Notes: generated by a model from the sequence alone, not told the origin. DNA of 24,564 bases from UM-FILTER-47-13 sp964445195 (GCA_964445195.1 CAYUKA010000030.1:1-24564), one strand, 5' to 3'. Shown: positions 15,838-22,510, counted from the first letter of the stretch. Numbers and translations are program-made.

Positions 15838-16595
15838 TGACAAGCATGACGTTAATCCGGTTTAAACAAAAGCTGGCCATGCACGGCGCTGATTTACGCC
15901 GTTGGGACGGCCACGATGAAGCTGAATTACGCGCTTTTATTGCCGCGAATGACAAGGCGGCGGCGCTATATGAGGAGACGCAGGCGCTGGATGCCGCGCT
16001 GGGCTCGTTTGAGGTGCCGGCGGCTGATCCCGCGATTCTCGGCCGGGTGATGGCGCGCATCGGTGCGCCGGAAAGGGCGGAGCAGGAGCAGGCTGCTCAA
16101 ATTCATCATTTAAGGCCGGATGTAGATATAGAGCCAGCAGCCTCTTTGCGAGGTAAGCCCAAGACACGCCAGCCGCTCTTTACGCCGCCGGTTCTGTGGG
16201 GCGGGGCCGGTGCGGCGGCGCTGGCGGCTGCTGTCATGTTATTTATCGGCGTATCAGGGCCGATGACGGCAACCGTTACAGTCTCGCCTGTTGCTGAGAC
16301 TGCCGCAGTTTCAGCCCCGGCTCCGTCTGTAGCGGCGTTGGCCGCGGAAGCGGAGTCACTGCTGGCGCTGGTGGCGGAAGAAGAGATCATCCAGTATGAA
16401 ATGTTGGCGCTGCTGGACGAGCAGGTACAATTATCCGCCGAAAGTGAGGCTGAAGAGCAACAGCCGGCCAATGCCGATGATATTGATACCTTCCTGGATG
16501 AGTTGTTTGACAGCCGCGAACCGGATGAAGCGCTGCAGCAGGAACTGGATCTGTGGGAATTGTTTCTCGAAAGCGAGAATACGCGGGAACTTTAA
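15837..16595 (+). CDS. Probable transmembrane anti-sigma factor
   Basis: A 252-residue protein coupled to the ECF sigma gene (TGATG overlap; a GTG at 15834 is an alternative start). A cytoplasmic part of about 117 residues is followed by one transmembrane helix (about 118-140, VLWGGAGAAALAAAVMLFIG). The periplasmic part is Ala/Glu-rich and strongly acidic, ending in DIDTFLDELFDSREPDEALQQELDLWELFL. Topology and position suggest that it holds the sigma factor at the membrane and releases it on a periplasmic signal. The usual zinc-binding H-x3-C-x2-C motif is absent, so it is either a zinc-independent type or a different kind of regulator. The acidic periplasmic face could contact the basic secreted partners upstream. 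Function inferred mainly from context. Confidence 0.7.
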   Translation: MTSMTLIRFKQKLAMHGADLRRWDGHDEAELRAFIAANDKAAALYEETQALDAALGSFEVPAADPAILGRVMARIGAPERAEQEQAAQIHHLRPDVDIEPAASLRGKPKTRQPLFTPPVLWGGAGAAALAAAVMLFIGVSGPMTATVTVSPVAETAAVSAPAPSVAALAAEAESLLALVAEEEIIQYEMLALLDEQVQLSAESEAEEQQPANADDIDTFLDELFDSREPDEALQQELDLWELFLESENTREL

Positions 16596-17257
16596 GGCGT
16601 GGCCACGCCGAATGAAATCGGCTCATCTCCCTCTTGCCACGGCTTGTATTTCTTCATAATCGCAGCGAATAGCGGGCTGTCCAGATGACCGGCCAGCCAG
16701 CGTTGTAAATACGGCCAGTCCTGCGTATCGAACCAGTCCTTATCAACGAAGGCGCACTGGCGGATAAACGGGAATAAAGCGATATCCGCCATAGTAACTG
16801 TATCGCCAAGCAGCTGCGGGCTGGTCCCGAGCCGCTCGTTCAGATCGCTGAGGATGGCGGCGCACTGGTCGCGGGCGCCGCTGCAATCCTCGTCCGGGTA
16901 ACGGTTCGGGTATTTATAGCGATCGAGCGCCGACTTAAAAGCCGTGTCATTACGGTCGATCAGGTTTATACATGTGTTCTGATCACCTGTCAGCCAGCCT
17001 TGCGGATCGTTTTCGTGCAAAGCCCGGATCATGATATCCCGGCTTTCGTCTATGACTGCGCCATCGGGCAGCACCAGCACCGGTACCGTGCCTTTGGGCG
17101 ATGCTGCCAGCATCGCGGCCGGCTTGTTTTTGAGTTCGATTTCCCTGAGTTCGACAGTGAGTCCGCTGGCGTAAAGTGCCATCCGCGCCCGCATGGCATA
17201 GGGGCAACGACGGAAAGAATAGAGAATTAGACCAGTCTGATCGATAAAATTGTTCAT
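16592..17257 (-). CDS. Glutathione S-transferase family protein
   Basis: A 221-residue two-domain protein. The N-terminal thioredoxin-like domain has LILYSFRRCPYAMRARMAL, with a single active-site Cys in CPYA, and ends with the family's cis-proline GTVPVL segment and DESRDIM. The C-terminal helical domain carries TMADIALFPFIRQ, the N-capping motif of GSTs. Such proteins conjugate or reduce substrates with glutathione. A CPYA site with one cysteine resembles Omega/glutaredoxin-2-like members acting as thiol transferases more than classical conjugating enzymes. The stop overlaps the end of the anti-sigma gene by 4 bp in convergent orientation. It is divergent from the unknown gene at 17403, with an AT-rich 145-bp gap between them. 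Substrate unknown. Confidence 0.88.
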   Translation of the reverse strand: MNNFIDQTGLILYSFRRCPYAMRARMALYASGLTVELREIELKNKPAAMLAASPKGTVPVLVLPDGAVIDESRDIMIRALHENDPQGWLTGDQNTCINLIDRNDTAFKSALDRYKYPNRYPDEDCSGARDQCAAILSDLNERLGTSPQLLGDTVTMADIALFPFIRQCAFVDKDWFDTQDWPYLQRWLAGHLDSPLFAAIMKKYKPWQEGDEPISFGVATP

Positions 17258-17274
17258 AAATTCTATCTAAATTT

Positions 17275-17292
17275 AAGTATTTGTTAATACTT
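17275..17292. repeat. Small inverted repeat between divergent genes
   Basis: AAGTATT and AATACTT flank a 4-nt loop (TGTT) in the AT-rich gap between the GST gene and the unknown gene at 17403. It could be an operator or an incidental feature of AT-rich DNA. Confidence 0.35.
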
Positions 17293-17402
17293 TAAATAAA
17301 TAATGGTGATTTTTCAATTGTTTATCTCTTTTTTTGCAAATTTGCCCGCTTTCTGAAAACAAGGCTATGATTATGTATAGAGTGTGTTTTGGGGAAAGCC
17401 AT

Positions 17403-17774
17403 ATGAGTTTTGACGGCAGGCGGACATTGACGGGCGGTGGCGGTGAAAGCGCGACAAAAGGCGTAATCGCTGTGATCAAGAATATTCGCAAGGCGCCGGA
17501 CTGCAATGAGCGCACGGTTAAAGTGCAGTTTGAAGACGATAACCGGTATGGTGCAATCTATGTACCGGCTAAGTACGCTAAAAATCTCAAGCCAGAACGT
17601 AAATATGAATTTCATCTTCAGGAATCGTCTTTCCGAGGTGGCGGACAAAGCCGTTTTTCAGGCTCGGAGATGATCCGGCGGACGAAGCTTGCGCCTATTG
17701 AGACGAAGGCAAGTGGCCTTAACGGAGGTCGTGCAGGTGAAGGCGCAGGTAAGTTCAATAACCGCTGGAAGTGA
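17403..17774 (+). CDS. Unknown basic protein
   Basis: A 123-residue basic protein that I do not recognise. A Gly-rich N-terminus (MSFDGRRTLTGGGGESATKG) is followed by a small beta domain (VIAVIKNIRKAPDCNERTVKVQFEDDNRYGAIYVPAKYAKNL) and a flexible Gly/Arg/Lys-rich tail. There is no signal peptide or membrane segment. The tail would suit nucleic-acid contact, but that is only a guess. The ATG at 17403 (GGGGAAAG 6 nt ahead) is preferred; ATGs at 17367 and 17373 are in frame. It ends at a strong intrinsic terminator and has no same-strand neighbour, so it is monocistronic. Confidence 0.65.
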   Translation: MSFDGRRTLTGGGGESATKGVIAVIKNIRKAPDCNERTVKVQFEDDNRYGAIYVPAKYAKNLKPERKYEFHLQESSFRGGGQSRFSGSEMIRRTKLAPIETKASGLNGGRAGEGAGKFNNRWK

Positions 17775-17796
17775 ACACACACCACCGCTGTAAGAG

Positions 17797-17841
17797 ATAA
17801 GGTTGCGTTCCGTTACAGGAGGGCAACCTTATTTCTCTTTT
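17797..17841 (+). terminator. Rho-independent terminator
   Basis: Arms ATAAGGTTGC (17797-17806) and GCAACCTTAT (17823-17832) form a perfect 10-bp stem with a 16-nt loop, followed by TTCTCTTTT. It lies 22 bp after the unknown gene ending at 17774 and works in the plus direction only. Confidence 0.85.
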
Positions 17842-17853
17842 GGGCAGACTATA

Positions 17854-18153
17854 TTACGCGGTCGGTAAAATATCGAAACTATTGAGATTGTCACAGGCCC
17901 GCTCGTCTACCGTTATGGCTGTTACGCCTGCCGCGGGCGGACCGTTGTAAGCCGCCGTAACCAAGGCGTCCATAGCATGATCGCCGCCGCTGATGACCGC
18001 TTCGACCCGCCCGTCGCTAAGGTTTCGTACCCAGCCGGTAATATCAAGATCAGAGGCTGTTTGCTGGAACCAGTAGCGGTAGCCGACACCTTGTACGCGG
18101 CCTTCGATCAGAAGGTGCTTGCCCTGCTTTAGTGCTCTATCCGTCATGCGCAT
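17854..18153 (-). CDS. acyP: Acylphosphatase
   Basis: A 99-residue acylphosphatase that hydrolyses carboxyl-phosphate bonds such as those in acetyl phosphate or 1,3-bisphosphoglycerate. The phosphate-cradle signature GRVQGVGYRYWFQ is near residues 18-30, with its catalytic Arg in GYR, followed by GWVRNLSDGRVEAV, whose Asn is the other catalytic residue. Length is the usual 90-100 residues. The start overlaps the end of trhO: ATG at 18153 or 18147 are both possible, with a poor Shine-Dalgarno sequence, so translation is probably coupled to trhO. Together they form a two-gene minus-strand operon. Confidence 0.92.
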   Translation of the reverse strand: MRMTDRALKQGKHLLIEGRVQGVGYRYWFQQTASDLDITGWVRNLSDGRVEAVISGGDHAMDALVTAAYNGPPAAGVTAITVDERACDNLNSFDILPTA

Positions 18154-19027
18154 CCGCCATCTGTTGTTGGCGCATCCGTAAGGCCCGGGCGCGATCCGGT
18201 GTCAGGGTATCGATACAATGCCGGCATGATACGCCCGGTTCATAGGCTTCGTGGCGCAAATCCTCCGGTTCGAGCGGCGCGCGGCAGCCATAGCAAAGTT
18301 TATGCGAACTTTCCGCCAACCCGTGATCAACGGCTACGCGCTTGTCGAAGACGAAGCAGCTGCCCTGCCATGTGCTCTGGTCGGCCGGGATGGTTTCAAG
18401 ATATTTGAGAATGCCGCCCTTCAGGTGATAAACCTCCTCAAAACCATGTGCCAGCATATAGCTGGAGGCTTTTTCGCAGCGAATGCCGCCGGTACAGTAC
18501 ATTGCCACTTTTTTGTTTTTTGCCGGGTCGAGCTGACGGGCGACGTAATCTTTGAATTCAGTGAAGCTGTCAGTTCCCGGGTCCACGGCGCCGGCGAACA
18601 TGCCGATCTTTGTTTCATAGATATTGCGCGTATCAATCATGATAACATCGGGGTCGTTGACCAGATCGTTCCAGTCCTCCGGCGCGACATAGGTGCCGAC
18701 CTGTTTGTTCGGGTCGGCCTCCGGCGCCCGCAGCGTGACGATCTCCTTTTTCAGGCGGACTTTCAGGCGCATGAACGGTTTCTCGCTGGCGGTTGAGTAT
18801 TTAACCTCCCCCTGATCGATACCAAACGTATCGTTAAGATAGGACATGACCGGACTGAGCTGATCTCCTGCCCCGGCGATCGTGCCGTTAATCCCTTCCG
18901 GTGCCAGCAGCAGCGTGCCGCATATGCCGTGTTCAAGGCACAGCGCCCTGGTCGCGGCCTGCAGGCGTGGCAGGGCGTCAGCCGCAAGCGGCGTAAAGTG
19001 ATAAAGAGCGACAACGTTCCAGTTCAT
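18137..19027 (-). CDS. trhO: tRNA uridine(34) hydroxylase TrhO
   Basis: A 296-residue rhodanese-family protein (YceA/TrhO). In E. coli it hydroxylates U34 of certain tRNAs to ho5U with molecular oxygen, as one route to (m)cmo5U. An N-terminal domain (GTLLLAPEGINGTIAG at about 37-52) precedes a rhodanese domain with VIMIDTRNIYETKIG and the active-site loop YCTGGIRCEKAS, with Cys178 as the catalytic residue and Cys184 nearby. The C-terminus has a Cys-rich tail (CYGC and CRHC), as in other members, possibly binding a metal. Length is as expected for the short alphaproteobacterial type. It is the first gene of an operon with acyP. The ATG at 19027 is the only reasonable start. Confidence 0.93.
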   Translation of the reverse strand: MNWNVVALYHFTPLAADALPRLQAATRALCLEHGICGTLLLAPEGINGTIAGAGDQLSPVMSYLNDTFGIDQGEVKYSTASEKPFMRLKVRLKKEIVTLRAPEADPNKQVGTYVAPEDWNDLVNDPDVIMIDTRNIYETKIGMFAGAVDPGTDSFTEFKDYVARQLDPAKNKKVAMYCTGGIRCEKASSYMLAHGFEEVYHLKGGILKYLETIPADQSTWQGSCFVFDKRVAVDHGLAESSHKLCYGCRAPLEPEDLRHEAYEPGVSCRHCIDTLTPDRARALRMRQQQMADAHDG

Positions 19028-19056
19028 TATGCCAGTTATAAGACAGCCGTCCTTGT

Positions 19057-19953
19057 TTATGCAAGAGCCGCCGTTTTTATGGCCTGCGCCAGCAGGGCGA
19101 ACTCCTCTTCCTGCGGGTGGCCGGCGCGCCAGGCGAGGCCGATGCGCCGCGTCGGCGGCGGGTCTTTGAACGGCAGGATGTCAAGAGTTTCGGTGAGTGC
19201 CGTATTCTTCACGGCCATGTCCGGCAACAGCGTGATGCCGTAACCGTGTTTCACAAATTGGATCAGGGTCGGTAGCGAGCTGGCCGTAAAGCTGTCGTCA
19301 TCGGCTCTGGCGCGGAAGCGGCAGGCGGCGAGGGCATGATCGCGCAGGCAGTGACCGTCTTCAAGCAGGAGCAGTTTCTTGCCGGCGAGGCTGTCAAGAG
19401 TGACCGGTGTGTCTTCCTGCCAGCCATTTTGCGGACAGGCGAGCAAAAACGGTTCGTCGAACAATGCGACTTGCGTCATGCCCGGCGTCTCGTAAGGCAA
19501 GGCCAGCATAATGACATCGAGCGTCCCGGCATCAAGCTGCGCCGTGAGGCGGGCGCTTTGGTCTTCGCTGATATGCAGCGCCAGCGCCGGGTAAGCCGTT
19601 TGCAGGCCAGGCAGGACGGCCGGCAGGAGGTAGGGCGCAACGGTTGGGATAATGCCAATCCGCAACGGACCGCTCAGCGGTGCGCCGGCGGCGCGGGCCT
19701 TGGCCGTAATCGTGCCGGCGCCGTTAAGCACGTGCCGTGCGTCTTCAATGATCGACAGGCCGAATGGTGTCAGTACAATCCGCCGCCGTGTGCGGTCGAC
19801 CAGTTTCCGGTGCAGCAGCGTTTCAAGCTCCCTGATTCCGGCGCTCAGGGTCGACTGGGTGACATGGCACTGCGCGGCGGCCTTGCTGAAGCTTTTGACT
19901 TCGGCGAGGGCGCATAAATATTGCAATTGCCGTATGGTGGGCAGCGGCTCCAT
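19057..19953 (-). CDS. oxyR: Hydrogen-peroxide sensing LysR-type regulator OxyR
   Basis: A 298-residue LysR-type regulator. The N-terminal winged helix-turn-helix is in FSKAAAQCHVTQSTLSAGIRELE (about 22-44). The C-terminal sensor domain has LLLLEDGHCLRDHALAAC, with Cys202 and Cys211 nine residues apart. These correspond to the redox pair Cys199/Cys208 of E. coli OxyR, which form a disulfide on peroxide. Both cysteines are present, so peroxide sensing is likely intact. It is divergent from ahpC with 141 bp between the starts, the usual arrangement for control of the target and of itself. It lies 29 bp from the trhO start; these are separate genes on the same strand. Confidence 0.93.
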   Translation of the reverse strand: MEPLPTIRQLQYLCALAEVKSFSKAAAQCHVTQSTLSAGIRELETLLHRKLVDRTRRRIVLTPFGLSIIEDARHVLNGAGTITAKARAAGAPLSGPLRIGIIPTVAPYLLPAVLPGLQTAYPALALHISEDQSARLTAQLDAGTLDVIMLALPYETPGMTQVALFDEPFLLACPQNGWQEDTPVTLDSLAGKKLLLLEDGHCLRDHALAACRFRARADDDSFTASSLPTLIQFVKHGYGITLLPDMAVKNTALTETLDILPFKDPPPTRRIGLAWRAGHPQEEEFALLAQAIKTAALA

Positions 19954-20094
19954 ATCATCGCTTCCATAAATAACTTTTTGAGATTATTATTGATTTTATC
20001 ACTATTACGCAACGAAAATTTCCGTTGGCTTTTTGCATCGGAAATCTACATTGTAGGGCGTATTGAAACCTACCCGAACAAACAGGAGAGCATA
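19954..20094. promoter_or_regulatory. oxyR-ahpC divergent control region
   Basis: This AT-rich gap separates two genes whose products are a peroxide sensor and a peroxidase, so it should hold the OxyR binding site and both promoters. A stretch at 19980-20005 shows tetrads GAGA, TGAT, CTAT at 7-bp spacing, the periodicity of OxyR sites, but only CTAT fits the E. coli consensus. No clean -35/-10 pair stands out. Confidence 0.4.
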
Positions 20095-20679
20095 ATGCTA
20101 GGTGTTGGAGATCAAATGCCGGAATTCGAGATTACCGGCGTCAAACCAAAATTCATGGCCCATGAAGAAAATGGTGTCTCGGCGTTTGAAACGCTGACCG
20201 AGAAGAGTTTTGAGGGCAAATGGAAAGTCTTCTTCTTTTACCCGAAAGACTTCACATTTATCTGTCCGACTGAAATCGTTGAGTTTGCAAAGCTGAAAGG
20301 CGATTTCGAAGATCGTGATTGTATTGTCCTTGGCGGCAGCACGGATAACGAGTTCTGCAAACTGGCCTGGCGCCGCGAGCACAGTGATCTGAACCAGCTG
20401 GATATGTGGATGTTCGCCGATACGGTCGGCGAGCTGGTTGACGGTCTGGGTATCCGCGAGGATAGCGGCGTGGCTTATCGCGCGACCTATGTTGTCGATC
20501 CGCACGGTGTGATTCAGCATGTGTCGGTGAACGGCTTAAGCGTCGGCCGTAACCCGAAAGAGGTGCTGCGGATTCTCGATGCGCTGCAGACCGACGAGCT
20601 GTGCCCGTGTAACCGCCCGGTCGGTGGTGACACGATCGACCTGACGGCTGCCGCTAACGATACGAAGAAAGCCGCCTGA
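20095..20679 (+). CDS. ahpC: Alkyl hydroperoxide reductase subunit C (AhpC, two C-terminal cysteines)
   Basis: A 194-residue typical 2-Cys peroxiredoxin that reduces H2O2, organic peroxides and peroxynitrite. The peroxidatic Cys57 is in DFTFICPTEI; resolving cysteines Cys170 and Cys172 are in ELCPCNRPVGG. The three-cysteine arrangement and the neighbouring ahpD match the Mycobacterium/Streptomyces-type AhpC, which is recycled by AhpD rather than AhpF. The ATG at 20095 has CAGGAG 8 nt upstream. A palindromic element of about 100 bp separates it from ahpD. Regulation by the divergent OxyR is likely. Confidence 0.95.
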   Translation: MLGVGDQMPEFEITGVKPKFMAHEENGVSAFETLTEKSFEGKWKVFFFYPKDFTFICPTEIVEFAKLKGDFEDRDCIVLGGSTDNEFCKLAWRREHSDLNQLDMWMFADTVGELVDGLGIREDSGVAYRATYVVDPHGVIQHVSVNGLSVGRNPKEVLRILDALQTDELCPCNRPVGGDTIDLTAAANDTKKAA

Positions 20680-20687
20680 TAAACGAC

Positions 20688-20788
20688 CTGTCATTTCGAC
20701 GCCCCGGCCAGGGGCGGAGAAATCTCCTGCCGTTTGCACTTAGCAGCGGGAGATTTCTCAGGCGCTTAATGCGCCTTTGAAATGACAG
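20688..20788. repeat. Nested palindromic element between ahpC and ahpD
   Basis: The outer ends CTGTCATTTC (20688-20697) and GAAATGACAG (20779-20788) are perfect inverted 10-mers. Inside, GAGAAATCTCC pairs with GGAGATTTCTC. The whole could fold into one long hairpin. It has the look of a REP/MITE-type intergenic repeat, inserted 8 bp after the ahpC stop, and may reduce or stabilise expression of the downstream gene. No target duplication was recognised. Confidence 0.7.
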
Positions 20789-20815
20789 AGTATGTAACGG
20801 AAAGAGGACGTTGAT

Positions 20816-21364
20816 ATGAGCATTGAAGATCTGAAAAACCGTATTCCTGATTATGCCAAGGATATTAAACTGAACCTGTCATCGCTGGTACGTGATGAAA
20901 GCCTCAATGAGCAGCAGCTTTGGGGCACATTTCTGGCGACGGCGCTGGCCGGACGGAATGCCGGGGTCATTACCGCGATTGAAGCCGCTGCCGCCGGGCA
21001 TCTGTCAGCTGAAGCGCTTAACGCTGCCAAGGCCGCTGCCGCGATCATGGCGATGAATAACGTTTATTACAAATTCACCGGCATGATGAGCGATGAGTAC
21101 CGCACGATGCCGGCGGGACTGCGGATGAACGTGATCGGTAATCCCGGCGTTGATAAGGGCGATTTTGAACTCTGGTCGCTCGCTGTCTCGGCGATGAATG
21201 GCTGCCAGTTTTGCGTTCATGCCCATGAAAAGCAATTGCGTGATCATGACTTTACGGCTGTACAAATCCAGACCGCTGTTCGCATTGCCTCTGTTGTGCA
21301 GGCTATGTCGGCCGTGCTTGACGCTGAGGCGGCATTGGGTGCCGCAATCGCGCGGGCTGCCTAA
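20816..21364 (+). CDS. ahpD: Alkyl hydroperoxidase AhpD
   Basis: A 182-residue carboxymuconolactone-decarboxylase-fold protein acting as the thiol reductant of AhpC in the mycobacterial system, where it links AhpC to dihydrolipoamide through lipoamide and Lpd. The CxxC pair is Cys130/Cys133 in NGCQFCVHAHE, with His137; Glu118 is conserved (numbering coincides with M. tuberculosis AhpD). His132 of the mycobacterial proton relay is Phe here, while an extra His is at 135. Length is close to that of the M. tuberculosis protein. The ATG at 20816 follows AAAGAGGACGTTGAT. It is the partner gene of ahpC. Confidence 0.93.
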   Translation: MSIEDLKNRIPDYAKDIKLNLSSLVRDESLNEQQLWGTFLATALAGRNAGVITAIEAAAAGHLSAEALNAAKAAAAIMAMNNVYYKFTGMMSDEYRTMPAGLRMNVIGNPGVDKGDFELWSLAVSAMNGCQFCVHAHEKQLRDHDFTAVQIQTAVRIASVVQAMSAVLDAEAALGAAIARAA

Positions 21365-21432
21365 AAGCGTCTGACAGAACAGGAAAAACGCCCATATTGG
21401 GGGGATAGTGATAGGTCACAGAATTCCATAGT

Positions 21433-21675
21433 TTGATCATTCTAAATACGGAAGACGCAGACAATCAACTTGAAGTGACGTGTAAGGTTGGCCCGAATGA
21501 ATTTGAGAAGCATTTCTTAGGCCTATCAGACAACGTTACTTACTTTGCCTTACAAGCCGAAGGCGTGGATGTAAGCACTTTCCATCACCGTATTACATTC
21601 AAGCCACAGTCAATTATTCCTGACATAGATTTCCGTGGTGATGCGGAAGAGCTTGTTACACCGCGCCTTCAGTAA
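21433..21675 (+). CDS. Small unknown ORF with TTG start
   Basis: An 80-residue ORF that I do not recognise. The only start in frame is a TTG at 21433, and no clear Shine-Dalgarno sequence is seen, so the real start or even the gene is doubtful. The product would be acidic, with mixed strands (NQLEVTCKVGPNEFEKHFLGL, then FHHRITFKPQSIIPDIDF). Base composition is more AT-rich than in the flanking genes, with many codons ending in A or T, which hints at recent transfer. The stretch after the stop also lacks any clear gene up to 21957. Confidence 0.4.
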   Translation: MIILNTEDADNQLEVTCKVGPNEFEKHFLGLSDNVTYFALQAEGVDVSTFHHRITFKPQSIIPDIDFRGDAEELVTPRLQ

Positions 21676-21733
21676 TAATTGATGTAGCCTTTTAGCTATT
21701 ATGCTAAGGGAATACTAATATCTTAGAGCCAAA

Positions 21734-21759
21734 ACTGTAGCCGCTTAAGCGGCTACAGT
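21734..21759. repeat. 26-bp perfect palindrome
   Basis: Arms ACTGTAGCCGC and GCGGCTACAGT flank a TTAA centre. The palindrome lies in the AT-rich gap 21676-21956 (281 bp), which has no convincing gene. On the minus strand it is followed by TTTT, so it could end minus-strand transcription, but no gene is seen there. It could also be an operator. Confidence 0.7.
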
Positions 21760-21910
21760 CATATTTGAAATCAGTCGCTTAATCATGAAAAACAGCATAT
21801 AAAACTGCTAAAATAAACATGTCCCAAGTACGTGCAAAAAAAGCCAAAGCTAACAGGGAAAAAGCCGGATCATTCACAGGGCGTTTTTTTATTGCCGCCA
21901 GGATTGAGAC

Positions 21911-21941
21911 TGTGTATATTTACATAATCTAAATATACACA
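21911..21941. promoter_or_regulatory. 11-bp inverted repeat upstream of an unknown gene (possible operator)
   Basis: TGTGTATATTT (21911-21921) and AAATATACACA (21931-21941) are perfect inverted arms around a 9-bp spacer, ending 15 bp before the start codon at 21957. The position and symmetry suit a dimeric repressor. The AT-rich spacer could also include a -10 box. Confidence 0.55.
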
Positions 21942-21956
21942 GATGAGGAACCGATC

Positions 21957-22274
21957 ATGACTGCGTACGCGACTTTTCCGGAGCTTATCGGGCAGGATGA
22001 CCTGCATCCTGCTGATGAGGCCTATCGATTTGTGGCCACAATCGGGACTGGCGGTGTAGATGATATCCTGCGCGGGCATTTCCTGGACACCTTGCGTGCC
22101 GGTTTGGCTGAGCGGGATTACCAGATGTACGCTGAAGGCGGCGGCCGCGTCCGGTTTTCGTTCCGCACAGCGGCTGACCGTGATGCACTTTACGCGGCAC
22201 GGGCCGATGAAGATTTTGACTACAAAGTGCGCAAAGCAATGGAACAAGCCATTGCGCCCAGCTGGGTCCGGTAA
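21957..22274 (+). CDS. Unknown small protein
   Basis: A 105-residue protein that I do not recognise. It is acidic with mixed helices, without signal peptide or membrane segment (start MTAYATFPELIGQDDLHPADEAYRF is not a signal). The middle has ERDYQMYAEGGGRVRFSFRTAADRDALYAA, and the end EDFDYKVRKAMEQAIAPSWVR is helical. A GAGG Shine-Dalgarno lies 8 nt ahead of the ATG, and a symmetric sequence sits immediately upstream, so it is probably a genuine, regulated gene. It ends 6 bp before an 8-bp tandem array. Confidence 0.6.
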   Translation: MTAYATFPELIGQDDLHPADEAYRFVATIGTGGVDDILRGHFLDTLRAGLAERDYQMYAEGGGRVRFSFRTAADRDALYAARADEDFDYKVRKAMEQAIAPSWVR

Positions 22275-22280
22275 CATACT

Positions 22281-22498
22281 TGCGATAATGCGATAATGCG
22301 ATAATGCGATAATGCGATAATGCGATAATGCGATANNNNNNNNNNNNNNNNNNNNNNNNNNNNNNNNNNNNNNNNNNNNNNNNNNNNNNNNNNNNNNNNN
22401 NNNNNNNNNNNNNNNNNNNNNNNNNNNNNNNNNNNATAATGCGATAATGCGATAATGCGATAATGCGATAATGCGATAATGCGATAATGCGATAATGC
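22281..22498. repeat. 8-bp tandem repeat array (TGCGATAA), interrupted by assembly gap
   Basis: About seven copies of TGCGATAA precede, and about seven and a half follow, a block of 100 N. All readable units are identical. The array lies between the stops of two convergent genes. True copy number is unknown because the assembler could not resolve it; the gap size of 100 is a placeholder. The 8-bp unit is not a multiple of three. Confidence 0.9.
22336..22435. other. Assembly gap (100 N)
   Basis: Exactly 100 N, the usual placeholder for a scaffold gap of unknown length, inside the tandem array. Sequence here may be shorter or longer than shown. Confidence 0.98.
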
Positions 22499-22510
22499 AG
22501 TGAATCGTTT

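Noticed and set aside
19980..20005. Canonical OxyR operator
   Set aside because: The 7-bp spacing of tetrads is suggestive, but only one of the tetrads matches the E. coli consensus, so it is mentioned as a region and not called as a site.
21819..21932. Plus-strand ORF of 37 codons ending in the inverted repeat upstream of 21957
   Set aside because: No ribosome-binding site, very short, basic low-complexity product, and its end falls inside the operator-like repeat.
22281..22498. CRISPR array or plasmid iterons
   Set aside because: The unit is only 8 bp with no spacers, which excludes CRISPR. Iterons are normally longer (about 17-22 bp), and no replication initiator gene is near.
22281..22498. 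Array of DnaA boxes (unit complement TTATCGCA against TTATCCACA)
   Set aside because: Only the TTATC part matches; the rest of the 9-mer differs, so the array does not meet the consensus.
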